From Sepiola atlantica (taxonomy: Eukaryota; Mollusca; Cephalopoda; Sepiida; Sepiolidae), in NCBI GenBank assembly GCA_963556195.1, contig OY744520.1, positions 3,599,501 through 3,663,500 of the forward strand: a DNA stretch of 64,000 nucleotides, written 5' to 3'. The notes under the pieces were generated by a model. That model searched no databases, had not been told where the DNA came from, and saw only the letters and a list, made by a program, of their open reading frames with translations. Below, one piece after another: positions 12,309 to 26,373 of this stretch (positions are counted from its first letter, which is position 1; the number at the start of each line of letters is the position of its first letter). Both the position numbers and the translations under genes were made by a program.

Positions 12309-14400
12309 CAGTGTTACTCTAACTTGTTATGACAAAAAAACTCTTATCCCTGTTTTTTATCGGTCAGCGGATATCCCATTAATGCAAGCGATCGATAAAA
12401 ACACTTTCCTTCGGCTTTTATTGTCGTTGTTCCAAAAGCAAAATTGAAATTAGGTAAACAGTCAATCAGCTGCTGATAACTTTTTCTTTATTAATTTCCT
12501 TGATTTGTCTGGCTTTCTTGTTAAACTTTTTACTAGAGAAAGAGAGAACGAGAGAAAGAGAGGCGAGTACATAAGGGTGTGCATTTGATATAGGTTACAA
12601 ACTAAGGATGTGTAAGAAGAGAAGTTTTAAAAGAAAAATGCTACATAGGTATTTGTTACTTGTCTAATTAATTATTTATACCGCTGGGCAATATCTTGCA
12701 TGCCAACTAGTTAACAAGAACATAAATTTTAATTAAGTATGAAATTATTTTATAATTAACTACGCTTTTCTAAATAAGTGTTGTAAAGTAGTAAGAAACT
12801 GTTTTCTAATTTAAATAGCAAAACACATTTTCCTTACTATGAAACAGTTTTCGAATAAACTATGAAACGATTTATTAATTATCTACGGATCTGTTTTATT
12901 TTTAACTATGGTGAGTTTGTCTTCGGTCGTGTTATTTCATTCCGCAAGAATATAACTATTATTGTAAAAAGATAAAAAAAGCATGTTTTAAATAAATAGA
13001 ATTGGTATAGTGTATTTATAATTAATTTTAAATTTAGGTAGAGTTGAATTTGGTCGTAAGAGCTACGTGTCCCAACGGGGACATCACGAGCAGGTGAAGT
13101 CGCAAGGTTACGTAGCGCATATAGAGGGATATGTGTCCATCTCTTTCGACTGAAATAGCAGTGAGAGTATTTTGGATTGTCGATGTTAGCTTCCCCTATG
13201 ATGGCGATTGGTATATGGGTGCACATGTACACTCTTCAAACAGGCTGAAAAATCTATTAATTCTTCAGGAAAAATGAATTTGTGATTTGTCTTTATTAAT
13301 AACGCTTATTCAAAGTTGTAATGAAAAAAAAGATAAACACAGACGGAGGATGGGTTCAACCTTAGGCTGCCAACTCACCACTGTGACTACGGAAATACGA
13401 CCAGCTGGTTCTGCCGATGAAGTTGACATACCGTAGGTGCTGAACAACATTCCATCTATGCTACATTGTAAATGATCTAGGATGCCGATCCACAAGAAAC
13501 ACGTTTCTATTTAACTATATCTGAGATACGTCCAAGTGTTTATACGTTTTCTAACAGTATTAGTTCTTCAATTCAATTGAGTCTGGAACAATTAACTCTA
13601 ATTAAATACGAATCATTTCTCTTAATGAACTTTAAAACTATTTTCTTGCCAGAAAAAGAACTTTCTTATTCATACGTTTGTATGTACGCCATTGAATTGT
13701 TTTAAACAATCCGACTATACTGTAACAGTAAAGAAGAAAAAAAGAATAAATGGTTTTATTGAAATGAATTACTTTAATATTCCGTCTGGTTCGGCGAACA
13801 TAACCTCAGCGAAATAGGCAAACAGATTTACATTGTTTTAACAGAACACCAACAAAAATAAAATAAAATAAACTGTTTTCTCCAAATTAAGAAAATTGCT
13901 TTTTAAAAGCCGTGACTTCTTTTCATGTTTCAAATATAGAACAACTGTCTGCGCGGAATATTAAGTAATTATCCTCGCCGAATTTAATAGCTGGTAAACC
14001 CGGGCCATAATATAAGAAAATAACACCATTCAACTGATTGTAACGATAATTCATGTGTGCAATGCCACAAAGATGAAAAAAGACAAACGAGTGTTCTCTT
14101 TTCATCGAGATTGTATGTTTATACACGTTTTTGTTTGATTCTTTTTCCATGGCTTAACTTTTATTTGATTTATTCTACTTCATCGCACAAACGTATATCA
14201 AACAGTACCTATTAATCATGATGTATGTTGCTTCTTTGTGTTTGTTTCTGGTCGATTTGAGACACATAAGTGGGTAAATGTTGGCTTTTTGGTTGATCAC
14301 AAGGACCATAACATAAGTGTGATATATTTTTGCAGATACACCACATTCACCTAGTAGGACGTATTCCTTACCAGAATTTAACGCTGTTCCAATACATAAT
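12308..14400. other. No gene recognised
   Basis: Unique-looking AT-rich DNA. 13030-13240 and 13340-13500 are locally GC-richer with short minus-strand frames but no known motif. Confidence 0.45.
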
Positions 14401-14410
14401 AACTAACTTA

Positions 14411-14605
14411 CTATATATATATATATATATATATATAAGAGAGAAGGAGAGAGAAAGAAAGGGACGGGGGGAATATAAAGACAGAAAGAGATAAAGAGAG
14501 GGGTGATATAGAAAGAGAGAGACAAGCAGACCGACATACAGACATACATACAAGCAGATAGCCTTAACGAGAGAACCTTTTGTGAAAACATGGTCGAAAT
14601 ATTGT

Positions 14606-14660
<55 letters not shown>

Positions 14661-14700
14661 AATATACAAATATATACATATATACGTACATATGCATACA
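14411..14700. repeat. TA tract, GA-rich stretch and second TA tract
   Basis: (TA)n 14411-14437, purine-rich GA/GGA 14438-14526, (TA)n with TACA ends 14609-14700. Confidence 0.92.
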
Positions 14701-15183
14701 TCTATATCCATATCTATAAGGTTAACTCGGTTTCTCCCTGCTACTTCAGTTACAATAAGAAAATAACCTAACACTTCATATGTAAATCTTCTTCACTCAT
14801 TACATACATCACTTCTCAAAGCGTGTTTCACGAAAATATTCTTACACTTTTTATAGAGACAAATATTATTACATTTATTGCTTCTTCCAAATACGTTTTC
14901 CAAAGAAGGTTGACAACCATCTTCTCTTCATTTCTACTCTTACGTCACGCTTTGTGTTCTTTTTTTATAGAAGCGATATTCTGTTACCGGACCGCTACAT
15001 TCTAGATTCAGGTCATTATATTCTGTAAATCAAGATATATGAATCACATACGTATTAAGTAATCGGGTAAAGTTTTAATAAAAACGGAATTGTTTCCCAT
15101 CACCAACAAATTCATTTTACCGTAATATATTCCATTTCTATTTGATAACTTGTTTTCGACGATATATATTGTTTTATACTATT

Positions 15184-15521
15184 TTAAGACAAACGGCTCA
15201 ACATCTATGCTTTCGCAATCAAATAAGGCAAACAGCTCAAAATCCGTGCTGTCGCAACCAAATAAAACAAACAGCTCAAACTCTATTGCTCTCACTACCA
15301 AATAAGACAAACAGCTTAAAATGCATTGCGATCGCAACCAAATAAGACAAACAGCTCAAAATCCATGCTCTCGCAACAAAAAAAAACAAACAGCTGAAAA
15401 TCCATTGCTATCGCAATAAAATAAGACACACAGTTTAACATATATTGCTCTCACAACCAAATAAGACAGTCAGCTCGAACCCCATGCTCTTGCAACCAAA
15501 TAAGACAATCACCTCAAAATC
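15184..15521 (+). repeat. 39-41 bp minisatellite, about 8.5 copies
   Basis: The unit is AAATAAGACAAACAGCTCAA, AATCCATTGCTCTCGCAACC. Copies vary by substitutions and 1-2 bp indels. The short open frame over part of it is translated minisatellite. Confidence 0.85.
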
Positions 15522-15861
15522 TAAAACATTTAATAATAGAGTAGCTTTACATAAAAGCAACATCAACATCAAAGAACACCGTAAATTATTCGCCTCCCAA
15601 CATGTGCACTCATGCAGCGGAGGGAAATTTGAAATAATGCCAATTTTCCAAAGCCAAGATAACACCTACTTTAAATACAAGAAAAAAAACTTGATATTTA
15701 AATTCAATCCAGCATTGAACAGAAAATAACTCTAACAACACACAATACGAACCACCTTTCTATTAACCTTTCTCTACCTCTCTCTATCAATCTATCATAC
15801 CATACGCCTGTACGTGTGTGCACGCGCATGTGTGTGTGTGTGTGTGTGTGTATGTGTCGCT

Positions 15862-16236
15862 CACCTATGAACAAGATTCAGAACTGACCACACACGTGCG
15901 TGCACGCACGTACATGCACACGCGGGCACAACATCCATTTTGGAGACTGGGCAATTAAAAGCAATAAATTTAAAACAAAATCAAAGCACTTGCAGTAATT
16001 AAGATGGCCGAGTAAATAAAGGTCAAAATAACATGTACTTTATAAACACCTATGTAAAAGATTCAAAACTGACCACACACATGCGCGCACACACGCACAC
16101 ACCCACACGGACACAACAGTCATTTTAGAGATTTGGCAATTAAAAATAATAAATTTAAAAAGAAAATCTAGGCAGCCCGAGAAATCAGGATGCCCGATAA
16201 AATAAAGGTCAAAATAACACATACTTAATAAACACA
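15862..16236 (+). repeat. Tandem duplication, two units of 185 bp
   Basis: Units begin CACCTATG at 15862 and 16047. Each carries AAGATTCARAACTGACCACA, a CA/CG-rich variable stretch, ATTTTRGAGA, GGCAATTAAAA and AAATAAAGGTCAAAATAACA. It is preceded by (TG)n. Confidence 0.85.
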
Positions 16237-16535
16237 CACGACTTTGACAAAGAAGAGCAGAAAAAATATATAAAATTATCACAACACGAACTCACACACC
16301 CGCAAACCCACACAATCGCAAAACCGCCAACAATAACAACATTCTTTCAAATCGAGAGAAAGTTCTTTAAATTGATTTACATATCTGATACAAAGCTTGA
16401 AACACGTTATATAAAATGATAAAATAACAAAATAATAAATACATGTTGAAAAAAACATTTTACAAATGATGGTAGCCTTACTCCTTTACATATATAATTT
16501 TCTCTCGTTGGAATTGCACTTATACTGCACTACCC

Positions 16536-16839
<304 letters not shown>

Positions 16840-17681
16840 ATGTTTGTTTGTTTTTCCGTTAAATAAACATATTCATATTCAAATACTTTAAATAATGGTA
16901 CAATTATTCAAGATAGCTAAACACCCTATTGAAACTCTCCTTTAATTTTATCTGGAGGCAATTATTGTTTCGCACCTTAAAATAGATGAAATATATTTGA
17001 ACGTAGAGAGACCGAAATTTCTATGTTAAAAAAGAGCTTTTACTCGTTTCAGACACAAACATTCGAACAAAATCAACTCGTCTGTGACGAATGTATTTTA
17101 AAAGGTATACATATTCAAATAATTATTTTTATTATTTACTTCAAGATTTAAAATAAGTATTCATTTATATTCTGTGAATTCATTTTCCGTTTTACATAAA
17201 GTTAGCGTCAACAAGTATTTTTCAATTTTTAAACGATGATGGTTCTATACCACTTACAGAGTTTTAAAATGACATTGCAATTAATGATGTAGTATCAATG
17301 TAAAATATTTCATTTGATATCACGTATAAACATACGCTCTTATCAAATTGAATCGATATTACATTTGATTTTATTAAAACAATACATTTTCTTGTTATTT
17401 ATAAACTAAAAAAAATGAAGTAGCTATGTTTTAAAGAAAACACCCCCCTCTCTAAGCAACGTAGATATATTGGCTAACAATACCGCGCTAACATTTTATA
17501 TCACTTGACTTCATATTATAATTGTTATTTATAATATTTTCTTTCAATGCTAAAATTGTAAACACAATTATATTTTAAATTATTTTTTCTAAAACCTTAA
17601 AACCAGCAATATATCTATACATTGCAACGTCGAGTGTATACCTCTTGTATTGCTCTTTCTATCTCTCTTTCTATCTTACTC

Positions 17682-17683
<2 letters not shown>

Positions 17684-17728
<45 letters not shown>

Positions 17729-17931
17729 TCTATCTCGAAATGTATGGTACACATCGATGGAGAAATCAATATGTAAATGTGATGCAGATGAAATACACTT
17801 TCATGGTACACAATGTCAATAAATACATATTAAAACAGATGTGTTACATACATTTTTTGTGTTACAGACATACAGGTAATAGATATACACGGATAATATA
17901 TATATATATATATATAGTTATATATATAGTT

Positions 17932-17962
<31 letters not shown>

Positions 17963-17975
17963 GTTATATATATAG

Positions 17976-18058
<83 letters not shown>
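17684..18058. repeat. (TA)n tracts 17684-17725 and 17896-18058
   Basis: The second tract holds TAGTTATATA and AAATATA interruptions repeated in order, that is a small tandem duplication inside the microsatellite. Confidence 0.93.
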
Positions 18059-18059
<1 letters not shown>

Positions 18060-18819
18060 GTTGAATTCGTGAAACAGATGATGACGAGTACGGAAACAGA
18101 TAGTAACATGAAAACATATAAACACTTGTTTAACTTACACTTACATGTTAAACACTGTTTTAAATTACACAATTAAACAGACGTTGTATGTACATATAAA
18201 CGTATTACAGATGAAAAGTGTTTGAATATATATTACTTTGCTGAACATTGCTTCCTTGGAAGCTGGAAAACTGCCTCTGATGTTGTTTGTCCTAATCGCA
18301 TTTTTATGCGCATCCGTCAGTAAAAAATACATTACCATTTTCAAGTGTCTTGTTTTTAGCCATGCCCAGCTATTTTAGTAAGTTTCTTTATCTGGGTAGT
18401 CTTATGAAACCTCATGTAGTTGTTTTACCTTCCACCTTTCTTTTCTTGTGTATTTGTTTCTGGTTCACGTGTTTCTCACGTTGTTCGTTAGGATGGTGTA
18501 TCTTGCTTCGGTGATTCACCTTTCCGTTTTCTTGGTTATGCATTTTCTCCAGCTTTTCTGGTGTCTTCTCCACATAATTGTATACTTATTAGTCCTGTTT
18601 CTCCTTCGATATTTTTCATGTAGATATTTTTGGATGTGGTGCGTTGTGCATGGCCATTAATTTTCTAGTCCGCTGGTCGGGGTCCAACCATATTAATAGG
18701 ATCATAATGTATCTCATTATGTATCTCATTACTGCCTAGATGTTTATTCCTTTTACTAGATTTTCGCTAACAAATTTCGTTTTTAAGAGTTTTTTAGTTC
18801 TTAGCAGATATTTTTTCCG

Positions 18820-18871
18820 TTATTATTATTATTATTATTATTATTAGTAGTAGTAGTAGTAGTAGTAGTAT
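18820..18871. repeat. (ATT)n(AGT)n microsatellite
   Basis: ATT changes to AGT at about 18846; it precedes repeat copy 3. Confidence 0.95.
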
Positions 18872-19098
18872 TACTATTGGCTCAGTGTCTTTACACAAGT
18901 AAATATCAGTGATTGTTCGCTAACTATAGCAAGTAGTAGTGTTTCCTGTAATCTGAATGCCAACAAGTATTCCAAGATGTGAAGTAGTAACTGCCTTTTT
19001 CAATAACCGTTGTAAATCACATGGCGTTATCGTAACAGCCGTTTGTTTTCATTGATATATACTGACCATTGTTTTTCTTGTGGAATTTGAATGGTTTG
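18872..19098 (+). repeat. ATT-associated dispersed repeat, copy 3
   Basis: It follows (ATT)n(AGT)n at 18820-18871. Recognisable blocks are ATCAGTGATTGTTCG, CTGAATGCCAACAAG and GGCGTTATCGTAACAGCC, ending in GGAATTTGAATGG. It is more diverged than copies 1 and 2. Confidence 0.55.
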
Positions 19099-19099
19099 T

Positions 19100-21179
19100 T
19101 ATGTTTTACATTGTGATGAAAAACCTTTCCCTGTTTAAACAAGTATCGGGTAGAGCTGTAAGTGGAATATTTTCACGACTAGTTGACATCAATGTTCAGG
19201 TTTAGCAACACCCAATACAGTTGTATGAATACTGCTTAGAGTATTCAGCCATAGGGAGATCGACAAAAGATCACATGTTGTAAAAGATCCGGTTTCATAT
19301 GATTTTGAGATCACTTCTGTTTGATTTTTAATGGTTGGAATAGGTGTCTTGCATCAATTTAGGAGCATGCTTTTTATTCACTTAAACCTACGTTTATTTA
19401 CCAACTTTGGATATACTAGGTTGGGCATCGGATCATTTCCGGTTTTCTCTAACACATTTAAAGCGAATCCAAGCAGTTTTGCAATGAATCTATCCAGGTG
19501 AGAGTAATTCCAGCGACACACTCAACAGGGTGTCATGGCTGTATGTTTGGTATCAGTTAGATTTTTTATAGGGGATAACACTCTTAATCCCAGCGGTAAA
19601 CGAATCAGATATATCGAAAGCGAGACATATTACATTTTCTCAGAGAATGCAGGGGAATTACAGAGTTGAAAGACCAGAAGCTACCCCTAATAAACTATTT
19701 AATATTGGTGCACTCGGCAATGCAAGTTGCATCCAAGGTCTTCTTAAACGCAGATTTGTATTAATTGTGACAACTTAGTTATTCACACATGAATTAGACT
19801 AGTGTAAGTATTCAAGACAAATTGATGGAGGCATCTGGAGTAGGCTTGTCAACAATTAGATACAGCTAACCTACACGGGAAGCAAGTCTTGTTTTAGTTG
19901 TATATTCTCTGTTCATTGTAAACATTCAAGTCGCCACATACATGCATGTTAGCAGAATGCTAAACAGAAAGATCTTGTCAATTATCTTCAGAGATTCGCT
20001 CAAAGCAGGTACGGTTGTAAGGACGATGAAAAAAAAAGTCCAACTCGAAAATGCATATAGGGTAGTAGTGTTTTTGGAGATTTCATTGCCACATGGCAAA
20101 CCGTCTCTGATGTAGATCCAACTGCCATGCCCATGGCTATGCTGAAAGACGGTTTCGAGGTTATTTGACAATAACCTAGATATAAATTGGCAGGGCGATG
20201 TCAGTCTCAACAACAACAAAAACTAATCGTTAACTTGTAGTGGATTTTAACCTCTTAAATGTTGGAACACAGACTATTTTGTATTAGGGAGTGAGTGTTA
20301 AAAGGGTTACGTCATAAAGGGTAGATGGTAGTTATTGCCAACTTTACAGAGTGAGTAGAAGACTTGTGATTCTATATCCAACGTCAGAAGTGTTAGAAGA
20401 GATAAAGAGAGAGAGAGATAATGAGAAGGAAAAGCCTAGCCTTGACAACGTTTATCAACGATAATTAGTGGTTCTTACCGTGTCAATGTTGCCCTGTCGT
20501 AAATATTAAAGACCGACCCATATGGGTGAGTTCTCAGTGTACGTAAAGACCACCTCAATTGCTTTATATTCCTTCTATTGTTATTGCTTAACTGTTTGTA
20601 TCTGGCATATTGACTACAGATGCTGAAATGCGTCTCAATGTTGGTAATCCCGCGACGTAGATGAACGCTGGCTCAGCATTAATGAATAAGGAGCACATGT
20701 GTATAATCGTAACGACAATGCATTTAATTCTGCAACACAATCTATTTGAGCAGATTGTTAGCTGCATAAAATATTCCCAACCCCATATTATTATCATTTC
20801 TTAAACCGATTTAGTTTTGAGTAATATCTTACCGATATTCCGATATTTACACTGAGATTTTCACGCTACTTACTTACCTGCCGATTATTTGAAATATGCC
20901 GATCTCACCTAACACGAGATACTGATTGACCAATCAAGACGTTTTGTATGCATTCGATCTAATTTATATCTAAGATACAAGTTTAATATGTTTCCCTATA
21001 TATCGCATATTAAGGATTTCTCCAATCTTAACTACATTATATTTGAGACAGATTTAGACGTTTTAAAAGAAAAGAACCAACACTCCATCTAGGTTAATAA
21101 TTAATGTATTCTCAAAATTCGAAATGCTTCTCACACAGGATATTCTGCCGAGTAGAACTCACTAAAATACGCAACCATT
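19100..21179. other. No gene recognised; GC-richer stretch at 19400-20220
   Basis: 19420-20215 is less AT-biased than its surroundings and has a 97-codon minus frame (19926-20219) with no motif I can name. A decayed transposon coding region is possible. Confidence 0.4.
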
Positions 21180-23945
21180 CAATCACCTACGTTGCCCTCC
21201 TGGCTCTACATTAACCCGAATTGATAGTACAAAGAAAAACAAATACACTTTTACGAGACGCCCACTCAAACTCTCTTCGCCTCAATGCTAGCGTTCACAG
21301 ATATCCGGAGAGTTAGAACGAATATCAATGCCGGATATCCGAGTACTAAGTGTAACTAACCTACAATCGTATATCTCGTCACAGGATTTTGACATGACTA
21401 AATACTTCCCACTCTACCGTAAACATCTGGCAATCATGTGTAGGGGTTAGGATTTTATGTTCGGTACACCCAACCCTTGACAGGAAAACATAGGCTAACA
21501 TCATCAGATGATCTAGCTTAAATGTGCATTTGACTAAACTTACGGCACAACCTTAGTTACTTAAATTTCATATACCGTTCTTCTTCGACAAAATACTGCT
21601 CTGCTTAACTTTCATCTCCGAAATAATAGATGTTATATTCTCCCGTGACTTGAATGCGAACATTAATGTATTTGGGGGTTTTAATGTAACTCATCGTGAC
21701 TGGTTTGGATTCTCGATCTATACAGGTATAGCTAGTAACTCCACACATAGTTTCTCCATAGCACACTACAAATCATAGATCGTGACCTTCCGATCTGCCT
21801 CCTTTATCATGTGAACAGTGAGCCTCACTACTCGACTTTGCTTCGACCTTAATGCCAGAGCCTTGTGTGCTGAATGCCCATAGTCCGCTATTGAACGCTG
21901 ATCATGTTGTGGTAATGATTGATATCATCCTAAAATCTCGTCAATGCTGATGAGCCGTTGCTCAAAACGACGAGATTCAACAAACGGACTAATTATAAAT
22001 ACATCAGGGATCACTTCAAAGCCCCCCCCCATGAAGTGAAAGTACGACCTGTCCTGCTGATCAGGATACACATGAGGTAACCGAATGGGGCAAAGAAAGC
22101 CGAAATCCTACAACAAGCTCCACACGATAGCATTCCAACAATTCAACCACCATAAGTCAACTACAAATAGACATAAACTTATAGAGTCTAGAAATCATTG
22201 TAAGATTATAATAAATGAAGCCAAGCGAATGTATACAGAGCTAACCAATATCACAAATTGAGTCACAGAAACTAGGTACTCACTATTTCTGGAAAATTAT
22301 CAATAGTGTGGTTACCAATGAGCAATAAACAATTTTCCCGCTATCCAACTACACTGATGTCGTTTGCCCGGCGTTTCGCCTTAAACTCCACTTTGAACTC
22401 CGAAAACAACTTACTCTCACAGTTCGTATTGCAGACTGAAGCCACACATGATTGACACCTTCAAAGCATGTCGGTCTGATCTTATACCAGTAATAGTAAT
22501 GTATAAATGTTCTGCTGAACTGAGCCCTGTTCTCTCAAAAATCTAAAATAATTGCCTTGCTGAATCTTGTTCTGTGGTAGCTGAATCATTTTTTCTGTGA
22601 TACCCTCAAGAATACTGGAGATAGGACTGACCTATAGAATTATTGCAGTATAAGTCTACTCCCACTCTTCGGTAAAATATTTGAATCCTTAATCAATCTA
22701 GCGATAGTCCGGCAATTCGTTAATGCTTAACTTCTTTCTGGCCATATCTATAGATTTAGGCAAGTATAGTCTACCACGGATATCCTAACAGTCATCTCTG
22801 AACGCATATACTATACACTGAACAAGAAAGTTGAAGCTAGGGCGGTAGTGCTTTATATACCTAAAACCTTTGACAAGGTCTGGCATAAAAGTGTTCTAAT
22901 AAAAATGTATCTATATAGTATAATTGAACAACATTTAATATAAGTCGATCCTTCTTATCTTAGGATTGTCCTCGATGACCGTTCTATCCAATAAAAGTGA
23001 AATAAATGAAGGTGTCCGTCAGGGATATATCCTTGCCCTTTATTGTTCCTGATTTTCATTAATGGTTTCCCTTATGACATTGTGTCTGAGATGAGTATAT
23101 TTGCTGACGTTTGCTTTGAACCTGACACACACATATGCGAGGCAATAACTGAATCCTTAGAGAGTTACATCCAGTATGTAGTGGAATGGGAACATAAATT
23201 AATGATAAGATTTAATGTTGCTAAGATAACGTTACTTTCCTTCAACCGCCGACTGTCATGGAAAATAACCTAAAAGTCCAACAAAAATTGTTCGACCTAA
23301 GATTCACAAAGAACATGAATTGGAACAAATACAAAAACTACATCGCCTATGCTGCTGCTACAATAGTCGGCTCCCTTTACTGTGCTGGAAGACATTTCAC
23401 ACGTGACAGTATCCTATATTTCTACAAAAATAGTATTAGAGTATTGTTGTCAAATCTGGGCTGGTGCACCACTCACTAGTCACCCGGTCTAAGACAAGCT
23501 CCCAAAACAGTATCTAATCAAATATGTGACTAACTACCTACCAAGCACAAGCCCTTGCCCCATCGCTGCAATGTTGCATTGTTGTGCTTTTTTTACATGT
23601 ACTTCAATGGAATCTGTTTCAATGAACTTGTTGCTCTGTTGCTCTCTTGACGTAAATATACTCGATGAACCTAACAGTCAACTAATTCCCATATATTCAT
23701 TGTGGAGCGCCCCAGATGTCGGATAGCCTTCTATTCTAATAGCTTCTTTTTATCAATCAGTCGCCGTCTGGAACTCCCTCCCTGTATTTTCGACTGTACC
23801 GACATGCAGAAATGTGAGACTTATGTGAACAAGCATCTTGATGCACAACGCGAAATTTAGGATGCACGGTAAACTTTCAATCTAATTCTCAGTCGCTCCT
23901 TACAGTTATAATTGCAATCACCTTTGTTTAGAGTGAACTAAGTTT
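21180..23945 (+). mobile_element. Decayed near full-length copy of the 43-46 kb LINE family
   Basis: The + strand follows the minus-strand element at 43-46 kb from its first codons to its 3' UTR. The start near 21180-21340 matches the endonuclease N-terminus (ATATCCGG and the GTGAAACTAACCT-like block), with a small deletion. Near 22680 the ILPLFGKIFESLINLAIVRQFVNA-type stretch is recognisable, split by frameshifts. At 23043-23273 an open piece reads MFLIFINGFPYDIVSEM, where the FADD catalytic motif is replaced by FADV. At 23300-23460 TKNMNWNKY is still visible. The coding match ends near 23860, and the 3' UTR block TCTCAGTCGCTCCTTACA follows to about 23945. Many stops and frameshifts make it a dead copy. 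Confidence 0.85.
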
Positions 23946-25861
23946 TAAATAAAATGAAAACGAAAGTGTTGAGCACCCACTAGAAACTCAACAGACTACA
24001 TCTAATGACCCAACTGCAAAATAATTACTTTTTTAAGAGAGTGCACCTATCCAACATTTTCCATAATATTTTCCGGATGATATGAAAGTGTAATATCTGT
24101 TTTCTTCTCTTGTCAGACAATAGAAAGTTTTTCTCGACTGGTTTAATTTTCTTTGTTCCAAGCTCTTAGATATCACCCACGATCTTTTGTGAATTGTAAA
24201 CTGTAGAAATACGCTATTTTTATATTTCTTTACTCACCGAATGTATGAGTACACTATGGCGAGTGTTTCAATTATATACACCGTATATAATGCGAATAAC
24301 ATGTTATCATCACGATTTGCAACTTTCCATCGTCGTACATACCCGAAAAGATAGTGATCAAATAACACAAGGTCGGCTATTGAGACAATTATTACAAGAC
24401 GATCATCATAATTATATGTTATGCTTGCTTTCAACAGACTAGTTATATATCCTAAGCCTCGGGATAGCTCACTATCGCAGTGTTGCTTCAGCTTAATTAA
24501 AGAGTTGTTTATAACGAACACTAAATTATCCAATACACTAGTGACTCTAATCGTCCATGGTTAACAAAATCATAGCTAAAGGAAAAATCAATTTTTAGTC
24601 GAGTGAAATGATTTATAATGTTTTACGAATCATTACATCACAACCATCAGTGAATTATTCATACTGTTTATTCTGATGACAGCAATAAATAAAAAATAGT
24701 GTGTGATATTGATCAGCTGTGATCCTCTGAACGGCTGCATCTGACCTCTCAACGTCTTGTCTACGTCTGAGTTGCCAGCTTATTTTTTTAATAGTTGTGA
24801 GCTCCTCGTGAATCTAAATATTTAAATATTGCTTGTATGTAAACAGTGATGTGTGTTTACGTATCACACTCTTATGAAGATATATTTATTAAGTTTCAAA
24901 AGTTAACATTTCAACGTTTTTATCTTGAAGTTTATTTTAATACTTCAAAGATCTAGACGCCTGTATTTAAAACTAAACGTTACCTTTCAGGTCAAGATCA
25001 CAGATCTCTTTTCAATTAATCTGTTTTATTTATTGCATCATCATTTTGTGACGTTATCTACTGTACCAAATTATGTCAGTTCTTTTTCCAATGGATGTCT
25101 GTGTCTCTTACTGACACCATCCTTTGTGACGTCTTCATTTTAGTTACGTTATAAAGTTTAGAAACGTACAAACAAAAAGAAAACACGATAATAGAAATAG
25201 TACTAACAAGTAAGATGCACAGTCATTTAGTAGTATATCTGACCTTAACTGTCACTGTATACATAGATAATCCGTGACGTTATGGTTTACATATCGTGTA
25301 GTTTCTCTATTTTAATGAATGTTATAATCCTTTTGTTACTTCTACATTTATGGGATCATTATTATGTGTAGTCACACGTCTTATTACGTGTATATTTACT
25401 AGAATCTTAACTGTACCGAATAATTAAAGTTCTACTCATTTTATTGCACATTATTAAGCGAATAAAACATTGATCTTTTCTCCAATATCAAGAAATATAC
25501 GAGCCAACAATCATGACGAAAGTATTTTCAAACCACAGTCTGTACTGTTTGCTAGTTGTTGTATAATCCATTTATCGAATCTAGTTATTTTATTAATTTA
25601 TTTCAAGTGATATCCATCATATATATCAGGGGATGCCCTTTTCATGTCAATCTCAGAACATATTATATCTCCCGCATAGATTGGGCCTTGATGGATACTC
25701 AAATTAAGGGTCAGCCTGTACATGAACGTAATGACAAGTGTTAGTAACTGACAGCCGATCCCAAATTTATATATGTCTAATGAATGTAGTTCAATATCAA
25801 ATTAGGTACAACATCCATAATATGTTAACCATACCTTATACCCCACTCGTATCTGGCAATA

Positions 25862-25865
25862 CATA

Positions 25866-25957
<92 letters not shown>
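25862..25957. repeat. (TA)n microsatellite
   Basis: It ends 15 bp before the first hammerhead of the second tandem pair. Confidence 0.97.
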
Positions 25958-25958
<1 letters not shown>

Positions 25959-25972
25959 TTAAGTGTGTTATT

Positions 25973-26018
25973 CTTACAGTCGATGTCGTTTCAGGGTTTC
26001 TACTCTCATCAGTGCAGG
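25973..26018 (-). ncRNA. Hammerhead ribozyme-like motif, type I, with intact CTGATGA and GAAA
   Basis: On the minus strand the order is: CCTGCA, CTGATGA (perfect), stem II GAGT-AGAA-ACCC (one mismatch), T, GAAAC, GACATCGAC, TGTAAG. Stem I pairs TGCA with TGTA (one G-U). The position expected to read GTC reads GAC, which breaks the conserved A-U pair next to the cleavage site, so cleavage is probably lost or weak. Confidence 0.62.
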
Positions 26019-26327
26019 AGTGGCGGTTGCAAGCGGTCGCATTGGCTTGAACGCAGTTCGTAGATAAAGCCAAGAATCACGAGCCTAAATCCCAAGCCCA
26101 GACGCCCGGGGGAAATCATCACATACAGTAATTGAATTAATGTACACTTACCCGGAGGCGGGGGAAAGCGTCATGTTGTCGATATTTTTCAATGCGCGAG
26201 CAGAACTTTACTTACTCGTAGGATGACAACAATCTTGTAATTTCAAACAGGGATCTACTATAATTACTATTGAATATTAAAAGGGCATTAACTTATAAAT
26301 ATTTTTTAAAATACTAAGTGTGTTATA

Positions 26328-26373
26328 CTTACAGACAAAGTCGTTTCGGGTGTTCCACTAGCATCAGTTAGGG
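26328..26373 (-). ncRNA. Hammerhead ribozyme-like motif, type I, decayed partner copy
   Basis: On the minus strand the order is: CCCTAA, CTGATGC (last A changed), stem II with GTG-GAA-CAC, GAAAC, then stem III ACGA-CT-TTGT (four pairs including one G-U), C, and TGTAAG. It keeps GTC, which the partner at 25973-26018 has lost, while its stem I strand is degraded. Confidence 0.5.

Noticed and set aside
11887..12447. 186-codon open frame
   Set aside because: More than a third is poly-Ile or poly-Leu from (ATT)n, and the rest is the dispersed repeat copy 2; there is no protein motif.
15184..15521. Regular 40-bp repeats considered as a CRISPR array
   Set aside because: They are contiguous tandem repeats without unique spacers, and the genome is eukaryotic.
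19926..20219. 97-codon minus frame with a locally higher GC content
   Set aside because: No motif of any family was recognised; it is kept only as an unexplained GC-richer stretch.
24673..24710. CTGATGA considered as another hammerhead
   Set aside because: No GAAA at suitable distance and no stem II.
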